Of a stretch of 64,000 nt of DNA, positions 55,378-63,954 are shown piece by piece. Under the pieces are notes generated by a model. It had not been told where the DNA came from. It was given only the letters and a program-made list of their open reading frames with translations, and searched no databases. Position 1 is the first letter of the stretch. Every line of letters starts with the position of its first letter. The position numbers and the translations under genes were made by a program. The stretch lies in the NCBI RefSeq assembly GCF_001310275.1, contig NZ_LGYZ01000065.1, positions 1 to 64,000 of the forward strand. Direction: 5' to 3'. Source of the stretch: Nocardia arizonensis (lineage in GTDB: Bacteria; Actinomycetota; Actinomycetes; Mycobacteriales; Mycobacteriaceae).

Positions 55378-55662
55378 TTACGAGAGGATGACGACGAAAT
55401 CGCGAATCGACTCGGTCAACGCGTTCAGCTCGTCTTCGGCGACGGCAAGCTCGCTGGCCGACTCACTCGAGCCGATCGGTGGCGAAAACTGCTGGCACGC
55501 CTTTGCAGGGGCCTGTTCGCTTCGCGGCTGGATCGACGGAATCGCCAGCGGTTGGATCGTTCCGCCACCACGCCCTTCCACGCGCGGATCTTCGGCGGTA
55601 GGGCCCGCAATCGCAACGGCACTGCCGAATACTACCCTGGTGACGTCCAGCCGTGTTCCCAA
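55378..55662 (-). CDS. Doubtful small exported protein
   Basis: A 94-residue frame from TTG 55662, with an in-frame stop 12 codons upstream. The N-terminus (DVTRVVFGSAVAIAGPTAED) could be a weak signal or anchor; the middle is Pro/Gly-rich; the C-terminus (ELNALTESIRDFVVILS) is helical. No clear ribosome binding site. It may be a genuine small gene downstream of an unseen promoter or a chance frame. Confidence 0.3.
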   Translation of the reverse strand: MGTRLDVTRVVFGSAVAIAGPTAEDPRVEGRGGGTIQPLAIPSIQPRSEQAPAKACQQFSPPIGSSESASELAVAEDELNALTESIRDFVVILS

Positions 55663-55739
55663 GGCAATTCCGGAGGCGGCGAACTCGAGCGTTCAATGCG
55701 GAGGCTTGTCGACCAGCCGCGTTGATGACATGGAGCGGG

Positions 55740-57869
55740 TCAGGCCCAGAACCGTTTCATGAGGTCGCCGAAGTGATCAGTAACAAAGGCGCGGTGTTCG
55801 GGGGCCGACGGATCGCCGACCGGCTCATGGATGTGCGCGAGCGAATGGTATGTCTGTAGAAGCCGAAGTTCGTCACGGGTAAAGCCGTTCATGGATATGC
55901 GCACAATGTCTTTTCGCTCGGCCGCGAAACGTCGTGCGATTGCCTCGGGGACGATGAACTTCTGCGGTGCCACGAGCACGACCCGATCCTTCGCGTGGTG
56001 CAGTGCCGTTGCGAGCAGCACTTCCCACCACCGGGCATTCGACAGGTTGAGCTGATATGACACGGACATATCGGCACAGAGATCACCGAAATCGTGCACC
56101 TCGTCGACCAGCGGCAACCGCTGGTCGAGTTGTCTACCCAGACGTCGGAAGTTCTCTTCGGTCGGCAGCTCGAAATTCCAGTCGATGAAGGTGAGTAGGG
56201 CGTGGACAGGGTCGAGTCGGATCTCGGCCGGCGCCCCCGACCGGTCCTCGAAGGGGATGACTTTTCGTGATATATCCAGCACGTACAGTTCGAGTACGCG
56301 CTCCGGATTTCTCTCACCTGCCCAGGTGTATCTCGAATCGTATTCCGGCTTGTCGAAATCCACCGAGGCATAGTCGTCGAACAGCCACAGCACCGGCTCG
56401 TCGAGATCGATGATTTGTCGTCGGACGCGCATCTCCTGTTTGACATAGAGTCTAGGTTGTGAGCGGTAGTAACTGCGCAGTGTTCTGCGCAGGTCGAGGC
56501 CGTCCTGCATCGAGCCGCGAAATTCGTGCGACTTCACACGGCTGGTGTTCCGTAGTCCGGCGAGCCGGAATGCCTTGTGTCGCATATCGATTCTGAAGAC
56601 ATCCGAGGGCGGCCAAGTCTCGTTCCAGTCACCAGATCTCTTGTTCGCACCGGGGGGTGGTGCCGGGGGATCGAGGTCGATGGTGACGCCCGGCGACATA
56701 TCCGGCGCGGTATCGGGTATATCGTCGGGGGACCGCTCACCGGGTACGCGAATATATTCGTAGTAGTGATCCAGTTGTGTACAACTGCGGGCGACATAGA
56801 GATTCCGGCTGGTGTTCTGCGCGGCCGTATTCATCTGGAATACGGGCTCTTTGGAACCGCTGATCCGGCCGATCCGCTCGACTTTCACCTGGTCGAAGTA
56901 TCCGAGCAGGTGGCGTTGCGTCCGTTCGCGGAAAACGGGTGGGAAGCACGTTTCCAGCGCCCACACCACGGTATCGAAGTCCGGGGATATTCGCCCCATG
57001 CTGTCCAGCAGCCCGGTCAAGATCCGGGCGAACGCCTGGTAGTGCCGGATGGAGAGGTTCAGGTCCGTCGACTCGTCGTTGAGTTCGTGCATGATCGCCA
57101 CGAGTGCGCCGAATTTATCGAACAGGTGCGCCTTTCCCCGTGCCCGCTGCCGCTCGTATGCCTCGACCAGACGCGGAATGTAATCGAGATAGCGCATGAG
57201 GATTACCAGGCTCGGCTGCCTGATCTGGTAGTCCAGGCGCGGCAGCGGCGTACGGTCGGCGTCGGCGGGCGGGACCGGCTTGCGCATGAGTCTGCGGGTC
57301 GGTTCGACATGGGTCGCGTTACACACGAACAGGACTCGACGATATCGGCCTGCCATCTCCTGGAGCTGAGCGGCCATGTGCAGCTCCCTCCAGCTGTCCA
57401 CCGGCTCGAACCGCGCCGGCTGGTGAGTGAGCCGCTTGCCGATCAGGTCGAGGCATTTCTGCGCACCGCGCTCGAGGGCGTACCCGTCGTCCGGCCAGTC
57501 TTCGTCGCTCACGCAGAAATGGTCGATCAAGTGCCCCGGTGCGACCTCTTGATCGATGAAACGCAGCGGGATCTGCCGTTCGATGGCGATGCGGACGGCC
57601 TCGACAATGCCATCGGCGGGCGTGACCGGGAAGACTTCGCGCTGGTCCGCATCGCTCACCGACGAGATGACCAGGGAGACCTGTGGAAGTTTGGCTATTG
57701 CCTCCAGCATTCGCACACGGGCGGATTCGGGAAGGGCCACGGCGACGATATCGCGCCCGCCGAGCTCGATATCGTGGGCGACTCGTTGCACCTGCACCGC
57801 GAAATTGAGCCGGTGCCGTAGGACGGGGACTATGAATATATTGCCCTGTTCGATGTACAACCTGTTCAT
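55740..57869 (-). CDS. Large TraB/EreA-like protein of a conflict operon
   Basis: A 709-residue soluble protein, last gene of the four-gene operon, starting 15 bases after the MoxR stop. The N-terminus (IFIVPVLRHRLNFAVQVQRV, GGRDIVAVALPES, PLRFIDQEV) follows the pattern of TraB/PrgY/EreA-ChaN-like domains, where a conserved His/Glu pair lies in this region; here the match is partial. The middle contains a Pro/Asp-rich linker (residues ~385-420). The C-terminal half (LPLVDEVHDFGDLCADMSVS, NLSNARWWEVLLATALHHAK) is unassigned. I infer an effector or sensor partner of the MoxR ATPase. Confidence 0.7.
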   Translation of the reverse strand: MNRLYIEQGNIFIVPVLRHRLNFAVQVQRVAHDIELGGRDIVAVALPESARVRMLEAIAKLPQVSLVISSVSDADQREVFPVTPADGIVEAVRIAIERQIPLRFIDQEVAPGHLIDHFCVSDEDWPDDGYALERGAQKCLDLIGKRLTHQPARFEPVDSWRELHMAAQLQEMAGRYRRVLFVCNATHVEPTRRLMRKPVPPADADRTPLPRLDYQIRQPSLVILMRYLDYIPRLVEAYERQRARGKAHLFDKFGALVAIMHELNDESTDLNLSIRHYQAFARILTGLLDSMGRISPDFDTVVWALETCFPPVFRERTQRHLLGYFDQVKVERIGRISGSKEPVFQMNTAAQNTSRNLYVARSCTQLDHYYEYIRVPGERSPDDIPDTAPDMSPGVTIDLDPPAPPPGANKRSGDWNETWPPSDVFRIDMRHKAFRLAGLRNTSRVKSHEFRGSMQDGLDLRRTLRSYYRSQPRLYVKQEMRVRRQIIDLDEPVLWLFDDYASVDFDKPEYDSRYTWAGERNPERVLELYVLDISRKVIPFEDRSGAPAEIRLDPVHALLTFIDWNFELPTEENFRRLGRQLDQRLPLVDEVHDFGDLCADMSVSYQLNLSNARWWEVLLATALHHAKDRVVLVAPQKFIVPEAIARRFAAERKDIVRISMNGFTRDELRLLQTYHSLAHIHEPVGDPSAPEHRAFVTDHFGDLMKRFWA

Positions 57870-57884
57870 GGTCGCCCCGCCGAT

Positions 57885-58745
57885 TCAGCTCTTGCGACCG
57901 AAGATCAGTGACGACACCTTGTGCAGAATCCCGAGCTTGTCTCCGCCGACCTTGTCCGCGTAGTTCATCGCGTATCTCATGAGTGCGACCACTTGCCGCA
58001 CCGACACATCGTCGCGTTCTTCCTGCGTGTACCACGATTCGAAGGCGTCGAGGAATTCCGGCGACGGGTCGAGGGCGGTCTGGATGATCGTACGCAGATC
58101 CTCGTAGGGGGGTTTCAATATCTCGATCACCGGCAGGGTCCGCTGCTCGATGTACTCCGGCAGCACGTGCCCGGCGTTGCTCAGCGACGGATTGAGCGCG
58201 CAGCAGAACCGGAACCGTGCCCTGGCCTCCTCGTCCTGCGGGCCGATATTGATGCCTGTGATGGCCGAGTAGATGTACTGCCGGCCGTCGAGCACCGACG
58301 CAAGCGGACTCAACGCGCGCTCGGGGACGCGATTGATCTCGTCGAAGAAGAACAGCCCTCCTTCGTACAACGCGGTTGCCAGGGGGCTGGCGCGAAGGAC
58401 CAACCTGAGCGGGTCACCTTCGACCGTATTCGGGTCGGGTGTCAGCAGCAGCGCCAAATCCTCGGGCGTGAATTCTTCGTGGCCCTGCAATATATAGAGC
58501 GGCATGTCGAGTCGGCGCGCGATCTCGTAGACGATTTCGTTCTTGCCGAATCCCGGTGGCCCCTCCAGCCGGAAGCTCAGTGGCGGGACTCCGTTGTCGA
58601 TCAGCCGCGTGCCGTCGTCGCTGACGCCCCAGGCGATCTGGCACATGAGCAGTTCGTGCTTTCGCCCGACGAAGCGGCGCTCGGGCACGACAGCGGGCTC
58701 GGCGAGCCAGAATTGGGTCCGGTCGATGATGGCTTCTCGGTCCAT
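57885..58745 (-). CDS. MoxR-type AAA+ ATPase
   Basis: A 286-residue AAA+ protein from ATG 58745, two bases after the STAND gene stop. Walker A reads LEGPPGFGKNEIVYEIARR (residues ~61-79), with Asn where Ser/Thr is usual after the P-loop Lys. Walker B is GGLFFFDEINRVPERALSPL (~129-148), followed by a MoxR-like sensor region (FRFCCALNPSLSNAGHVLPE). MoxR ATPases remodel partner proteins, usually with vWA proteins; here the neighbour is the TraB-like protein instead. It is part of the conflict operon. Confidence 0.9.
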   Translation of the reverse strand: MDREAIIDRTQFWLAEPAVVPERRFVGRKHELLMCQIAWGVSDDGTRLIDNGVPPLSFRLEGPPGFGKNEIVYEIARRLDMPLYILQGHEEFTPEDLALLLTPDPNTVEGDPLRLVLRASPLATALYEGGLFFFDEINRVPERALSPLASVLDGRQYIYSAITGINIGPQDEEARARFRFCCALNPSLSNAGHVLPEYIEQRTLPVIEILKPPYEDLRTIIQTALDPSPEFLDAFESWYTQEERDDVSVRQVVALMRYAMNYADKVGGDKLGILHKVSSLIFGRKS

Positions 58746-58747
58746 GG

Positions 58748-61700
58748 TTACCTCGTTCTCGTACTCGCCCCGGCGATTTCGGGATGGCACGTCACGCGGA
58801 AGCCAAGCCGATGCGAGCGCACCAGCGGATCGAACCAGCCGCCGATGAGCAGCCAGATCGGATTGTAGGCCCCCGAGGGACTTCCGCCGCCCTTGATGGC
58901 CACCGCGACGCCGTTGGCTATGGACGGATTGTGGGACAGATCTTCGTACAGTCGTTCGGTCTGTGAGACCTGGGCAATTGCGGTGTTGCACCATTCCCAC
59001 ACACCGCCGAAGAGGTCGTGGATGCCGAGGCCGTTGGCCGCGAAAACACCGACCGGCGCGGGCACTTCGTATCGCAGCTGCTCCTGGTGCGGGACGAGGT
59101 ACTCCTCGATGATCGAGGTGACTTGTCGTACACGATCCATATCCCCGCGCAGTTCGCCGGCCATCGCGAAGTCGTCCACAACGGCCGGAGGCACATTCCC
59201 GTGCGTCTCTCGGGAACGGCCGCGCCGTCCGCGCCCGGCCGGTTGTCCGACCTCGGGCCCCGACGCGCCGGAGGCGATGTCGAGCACCAGTCGCAGGACG
59301 CGTTCGTCGCCATGTGCCGCCCGATCCCACTCCAGGGTCGATGGCAGCCGGAAGACCAGGTTTCGGTGACGGCTGGTCAGCCACGCGCAGTACGCGCCGG
59401 CTTCGAAGAAGTTCACTCCCGTCACGGGATGGTTGGGCCTGCTGATCACATGGTTGTGCCAGTACCTCGGAAAGGCGATGTGGTGCTTCTGGATCCACGT
59501 CCACCCTGCACGGCTCCACCAGGCAGGCGTGCGATACCCACCATCCGCGACGAACCGGGCGAACTCCATGGTGGTGACCGGATACTTCCCGATGCGGTAC
59601 GGGCCCTGCCGTTCCGAGGCCGGGACTTCGACCAGGCCGAAGAGCGGTGCATCCACATCGATCCGCGGGTCGTGCCTGCCCAGTGCCCTGGCATCCTCGA
59701 CACGGTCGTCTGTGTCGCGGTCCGCCACGATGCGGCGCACCAGGAGAGCGGCGGTATCGGCGCCGATCCTGCCGCGCTCAGCGGGGAGTTCGACGGCGCA
59801 TTCGTGAGCGAGCCGCAGGTCGTGCCGGGCGAGCAGTTCGATGAACCTGTGTGCGTCCTGCTCCCGCAGCAGGGCGGCGAGAATCCGGCAGACATCGCGC
59901 CATCGGGTCGGCGAGTCGGCAACGATCTGTCGGATGTGAGGCTCTACCACCGAGTTCACCCCTCGCCGGCCGATGTCGGCGGCGAGTCGCCGGGCGGCGA
60001 AATAGTCGGCGAGTGTTTCGAAGCCGAACTCGATGTGGTCGCGGTCCGCGTGCTCTCGTAACAGGCCCCGGCCACGAACGTCGGCGACCAGTGCGCGTTC
60101 TTCCGGTGTGGCACGCCGTATCCGGCCCGGGGCCGTCAGAAGTTCGTATGCCACGTCGGCGAGCCACCGTGTCAGCCGCTCGGGATGTTCACCGGCCGCC
60201 CGCGCGGAGCCGTTCTCGGTCGACCGGCGCGTGACGAATCGTTCGATGATCATCTCGAGGTTGGCGTCGGCGAGATCGTCCCCGGTCAGCTCCAGCTCGC
60301 AGAGCAGGGTCAGCAAACGAGGATTGCGCAGGTGCCGCGTGATCGCACGACCGTGCGCACCGAGGAGCCCAATCAACGACGGATCGCCCCGCTGCCGCTG
60401 GACAAGCAGGGATACCCGCTCCTCGTCCAGCTCGCGAATCCGAGCTTCCTTGAGCCGCAACGCGTGTCCGAGGCGATTGCCGCGCGACGCCAGCAGCAGA
60501 CCCATGTCGTGCTTGGATCTCGTGTCGAGCCCGAGATCGCCGGCAGCATCGACCGAGACCTCGTCGGCGTCGTCCAAGAGCAGCAGCACGGGCGAACCGA
60601 ACAGGCGGCGCATCGCCTCCAGCGACCCGAGACGCCCGATCAGCGTGTGACAGCCGAGCTCGAATCGTTCCTCGCCGTATGCGAACCACCGGAACCCGTC
60701 ACCGGCGATGTGCTCATCGATCCTGCGCCGCGGACTGCTCGCCCCGCTCAACGACACATACAGCGGCAGGTAGGGGACGATCCACTCGTCGAGCTCGCCA
60801 TTGCGCGGTATCGACCACCGATTCTCGATGTCACCCAGCGCGATCGACTTGCCCACGCCCGTCGGACCGGTGAGGGCTGCCCGCCGCACACTGGCGGGCA
60901 ACTCGGAGGTCGAGGACACGAAGCCGACCACGCGATCCTTCTCCGGACTTCCCGGGGCGGGCAGCAGATCGACCGCGAGCGAAATCGCCCCGGTGCGTAT
61001 CGATCTCGTCCGGCAGTGCACCTCGAGCCGGTAGGCGATCTCGTAGAATCCGTACGCCGTCAGGCCGCGCGCCAGTCTCAGGGCGAGGGCGATCTCGTCG
61101 GGCTCCGTGCGGGGCCTGCGACGAGATCCGCGCGCGAGCAATTCGGCGACCTGCCGGGGCAGGCACACGCTGTTGGCCGAGAGCAACGGAAACAGGATCT
61201 CGCGCAGCGGCAGCGGTGCCCCGAGCAGTTGTTCGCAGTGCTCCGCGCGGTGCGCGTATCGGGACGAGAACAGCTCCGCCGCCCGGTACACCTGCCCGTA
61301 CCAGCGGTGCGGCGAATCCGGACCCAGCAGCGACAGCACGTAACGTGGTACACCGAGCGCGACCCGGTGACCTTTCGCCTCGGCCCACGCAAGCAGCACT
61401 CGCAGCGTTTCGGCTGCCCGGCCGGGTTCGTCCTCGGCCCACTCGGGACGAACCGCCGAAAAGTCCACCAGGAGTGAACCCGGCGGAGAATCCGCCAGTC
61501 TGCGGCCGTCGTCGACGTTCGCGAAGCGCGGTGGTGGGTCCGGGCTCAGCAGATCTTCGCCCGCGATCCACAGTGTCGGACCATCTGCCTCGGCGAGGGC
61601 CGCCAGTGATTGTTCGGCATCCAGCGGAAAGTCCGTGACCAACACGATCAGTCCCCGCCATGCGGCGCGAATGGCCTCGATCGAGAGCGTCGTCTCCGGC

Positions 61701-62092
61701 TCCGCCGGGTCCGCGGCGCGAAACAGGACGGATCCGCCGACGTCTGCCCGCCGGGCAGGAGCCATCTTGATCCGGAGGGCGGGCAAGGACCCGTGGCGAG
61801 CCGCGGCAGTCGTTGCGTCGACGCGTGCGCACAGTTCCTCGGCGGCGCGGTGCTGCTCGACGCCGAGCCCAGCGCCCACCGCACTCAGCACCTCGATGAG
61901 CATTTCGTTCGGCAACAGGTCCACCAGCTCCGCGGTGAAGGCGCCGGCGGGCGCTCCCCAGCGCAGGTCGGTCCGTCCCGGCCATTGGCTCAGCAAGTGC
62001 GTGAGCGCAACGACGCGTTGGTCGTCCGTGATCAGGTGCGGACGCAGCCAGCGCTGCACATCCAACGAAAGGCCCGGTTCGAGATCGGCCAT
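58748..62092 (-). CDS. Adaptor-STAND NTPase-FGE (SUMF1-like) multidomain protein
   Basis: The start at ATG 62092 gives 1,114 residues. Residues 1-~95 form a small helical domain fit for an effector-associated (death-like) adaptor. Residues ~130-390 are an unassigned region with FLPL-like repeats. The P-loop NTPase is at ~400-700: Walker A GPTGVGKS (409-416), Walker B PVLLLLDDADE (~501-511), and a helical region ending in DHIEFGFETLADYFAARRLA, typical of NACHT/STAND proteins. Residues ~815-1105 are an FGE-sulfatase domain (YRIGKYPVTTMEFARFVADG, GIHDLFGGVWEWCN, LGFRVTCHPE). Likely a threat-sensing switch that assembles with the neighbouring protease. Confidence 0.88.
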   Translation of the reverse strand: MADLEPGLSLDVQRWLRPHLITDDQRVVALTHLLSQWPGRTDLRWGAPAGAFTAELVDLLPNEMLIEVLSAVGAGLGVEQHRAAEELCARVDATTAAARHGSLPALRIKMAPARRADVGGSVLFRAADPAEPETTLSIEAIRAAWRGLIVLVTDFPLDAEQSLAALAEADGPTLWIAGEDLLSPDPPPRFANVDDGRRLADSPPGSLLVDFSAVRPEWAEDEPGRAAETLRVLLAWAEAKGHRVALGVPRYVLSLLGPDSPHRWYGQVYRAAELFSSRYAHRAEHCEQLLGAPLPLREILFPLLSANSVCLPRQVAELLARGSRRRPRTEPDEIALALRLARGLTAYGFYEIAYRLEVHCRTRSIRTGAISLAVDLLPAPGSPEKDRVVGFVSSTSELPASVRRAALTGPTGVGKSIALGDIENRWSIPRNGELDEWIVPYLPLYVSLSGASSPRRRIDEHIAGDGFRWFAYGEERFELGCHTLIGRLGSLEAMRRLFGSPVLLLLDDADEVSVDAAGDLGLDTRSKHDMGLLLASRGNRLGHALRLKEARIRELDEERVSLLVQRQRGDPSLIGLLGAHGRAITRHLRNPRLLTLLCELELTGDDLADANLEMIIERFVTRRSTENGSARAAGEHPERLTRWLADVAYELLTAPGRIRRATPEERALVADVRGRGLLREHADRDHIEFGFETLADYFAARRLAADIGRRGVNSVVEPHIRQIVADSPTRWRDVCRILAALLREQDAHRFIELLARHDLRLAHECAVELPAERGRIGADTAALLVRRIVADRDTDDRVEDARALGRHDPRIDVDAPLFGLVEVPASERQGPYRIGKYPVTTMEFARFVADGGYRTPAWWSRAGWTWIQKHHIAFPRYWHNHVISRPNHPVTGVNFFEAGAYCAWLTSRHRNLVFRLPSTLEWDRAAHGDERVLRLVLDIASGASGPEVGQPAGRGRRGRSRETHGNVPPAVVDDFAMAGELRGDMDRVRQVTSIIEEYLVPHQEQLRYEVPAPVGVFAANGLGIHDLFGGVWEWCNTAIAQVSQTERLYEDLSHNPSIANGVAVAIKGGGSPSGAYNPIWLLIGGWFDPLVRSHRLGFRVTCHPEIAGASTRTR

Positions 62093-62096
62093 CGCG

Positions 62097-63161
62097 TCAC
62101 CCGGTGATTGTCGCGGCGAGCCGCGGTGCATGGGCGGCCAGATCCGCGAGGATGGCGACCGCGCTGATCCCCTCGTTGCGCAGATATCGCTCGGTGCTCC
62201 CGGGCTCGGCCAGCATGCCACCCGCGTGATGGACACCGATGACCTCGAACGCGTTGTCGAACACCGGCGACCCGGAGGAGCCCGGTTCGGTGGAAGTGGT
62301 GTACTGGATGAGCCTTTCATCGGCATAGGCGACGAAGTTGTTCTGCATCGAGATCTTCTTGTAGTGCCCGCCGGGGTGCTGGATGATATTCACCCGCTGG
62401 CCGCGAACAGCTCGCTGAGGCCGCAACTTCAGCGGTCGAATGTCGTCCGCGCCGTGCAATTCGACGACCGTAATATCCAGCTGCCGATTCGTGTAGAATT
62501 GCCCGTCCGGCTCGGCTGCGTATATGGTGCCCGGCATTTCCCGGTGATGTCTGTCGATCTGGTAGTTGAAGGCATATTCACTGCGCACCGCGGTGGTGGC
62601 GTCGGGAATCACGTGGTTGTTGGTCATCACGAGCGTGCGGGCGACCAGGAAACCGGTGCCCAGCGCGGTCGGGGTGCGGATTCTCACGACGGCTCGGGCC
62701 GCGTCCAAGGCCATTTCCAACATGTAGACGTCGCGGAGGGTGTTCTCACCGATGATCCTCTCGCGAACCGCGGCGGGCGATTCCCGGCCGGACCATCCGG
62801 TTATGGTGCGCGAATCCGCGGTCGGTGTGGTCGTGAACGGATACCGTGCCAGCACATCGCGAAGGTCGTCGGCCTGCTCACCCGCGCCCAGGTACGCGAG
62901 CATCTTATTGATGAGCACGCCCAACGTCTCTTGTCCAGGTTCGTCCTGCCCGAACGACTGCAAGCGCTGCACCACCCGGACCGCGACCGCCCGCGGCGGA
63001 CCGTCGAGATCAAGCGTGGTGACCACGTCGTCGGATCGTGAAGTCCCGGCGAAAACATCCGTCACCAGATCCACACGGGACTGAACGGTCCGGAAATCCG
63101 GCATTGCACTGAGGATCTCGACAACACGTGAAAAATCCCGTGGCACAAGGTTGATAGTCAT
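62097..63161 (-). CDS. Adaptor domain-trypsin-like protease
   Basis: A 354-residue protein from ATG 63161 with CGGAGGGGGA upstream; first gene of the operon. Residues ~10-95 are a helical effector-associated-like domain (VEILSAMPDFRTVQSRVDLV, DLDGPPRAVAVRVVQRLQSF, LGVLINKMLAYLG). Residues ~130-350 are a trypsin-like serine protease with His183 (MTNNHVIP), Asp229 (QLDITVVE) and Ser296 (EPGSSGSPV). It has no signal peptide, so it is a cytoplasmic protease. In related conflict systems such proteases are recruited through the adaptor domain and act as executioners. The stop is 4 bases before the next start. Confidence 0.92.
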   Translation of the reverse strand: MTINLVPRDFSRVVEILSAMPDFRTVQSRVDLVTDVFAGTSRSDDVVTTLDLDGPPRAVAVRVVQRLQSFGQDEPGQETLGVLINKMLAYLGAGEQADDLRDVLARYPFTTTPTADSRTITGWSGRESPAAVRERIIGENTLRDVYMLEMALDAARAVVRIRTPTALGTGFLVARTLVMTNNHVIPDATTAVRSEYAFNYQIDRHHREMPGTIYAAEPDGQFYTNRQLDITVVELHGADDIRPLKLRPQRAVRGQRVNIIQHPGGHYKKISMQNNFVAYADERLIQYTTSTEPGSSGSPVFDNAFEVIGVHHAGGMLAEPGSTERYLRNEGISAVAILADLAAHAPRLAATITG

Positions 63162-63452
63162 TGGTCCCCCTCCGTAGCGCTGACCCTACCTGTGGATCGC
63201 GTCGAAGGGGCCCGTGTTACGCGTTTGGATGCCGGTGACGTTGCGGGACTGGAGTGAGGAGACAGGATAATCGGCCGCCGATCCGGTGGCGGCGGTCGCG
63301 TCCGAGTGTTATCGGCGGTTCGACCGTGGTTCGCGTCGCACGTGGGCGCACCGAGGACTCTCGGCGCGGTGCCGCGGTTGCAGTGGTTTCGGGGCCGGTC
63401 GCTTCCGCGCCAACAATGTCTCCGTCCCCGAAGATCCCGCCGGAGGTCGACC

Positions 63453-63794
63453 GTGAGTGCCGATGTGCCCCAATGCCGTTGCATGACACCACCATTCAAT
63501 GCCGGCGACTACGAATCCCACTACGTCGGTGTCGACGACTCGAGCTGGCGATATGCCGACGTGACGATCGAGACCTGCGCCCACTGCGGTACCAAATGGC
63601 TCCATTACTTCTACGAGCACGAGTCGTACCGGGAATCCGGACAGTGGTACCGCGCGGTCATCGCAGCCGAGATGGTCGAGTCATTGACTCCGTACACCGC
63701 AGCCGAATTCCTCGAGTCCCAATCCTGGTACTTCTACGGCGGTAGCTACTGGCGCACAACAGGGCGTAAGGGCATGGGGGCAATCCAGGACTGA
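63453..63794 (+). CDS. Small Cys/His-rich protein of unknown function
   Basis: GTG 63453 has GGAGG about 7 bases upstream and gives 113 residues; a longer frame from 63306 adds a basic, non-coding-looking tail. Cys pairs at DVPQCRC and ETCAHCGTKW, with nearby His (LHYFYEHESY), suggest one zinc site. The C-terminal half is aromatic-rich (SQSWYFYGGSYWRTTGRKG). No family recognised. It is divergent from the conflict operon, 291 bases from the protease start, and could be an accessory or regulatory protein of that system. Confidence 0.65.
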   Translation: MSADVPQCRCMTPPFNAGDYESHYVGVDDSSWRYADVTIETCAHCGTKWLHYFYEHESYRESGQWYRAVIAAEMVESLTPYTAAEFLESQSWYFYGGSYWRTTGRKGMGAIQD

Positions 63795-63954
63795 GCTTTG
63801 CCCGCATTGCTCTCGCCGAACGGTGGATTTCATTCTCATCCGTTCGACACATCGCACGACAACTCACCTTGCAGCGAAGGGCCGATCCGGTCGAGGGCGC
63901 GCGGGAAGTCCAACCATCGCCGGACCCCGGGGCGAGGTCGGATCGGGTCGCTCG

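Larger units (their letters stand above)
55207..55739. other. Gene-poor stretch before the conflict operon end
   Basis: About 530 bases between the DUF4870 gene and the 3' end of the TraB-like gene. It holds a hairpin (ACGGCCCGAG 55296-55305 with CTCGGGCCGT 55311-55320) and one doubtful minus-strand frame (55378-55662). Nothing else is supported. Confidence 0.5.

Noticed and set aside
55247..55762. 171-codon + strand frame
   Set aside because: No ribosome binding site, low-complexity Ser/Pro content, runs antisense into the TraB-like gene end.
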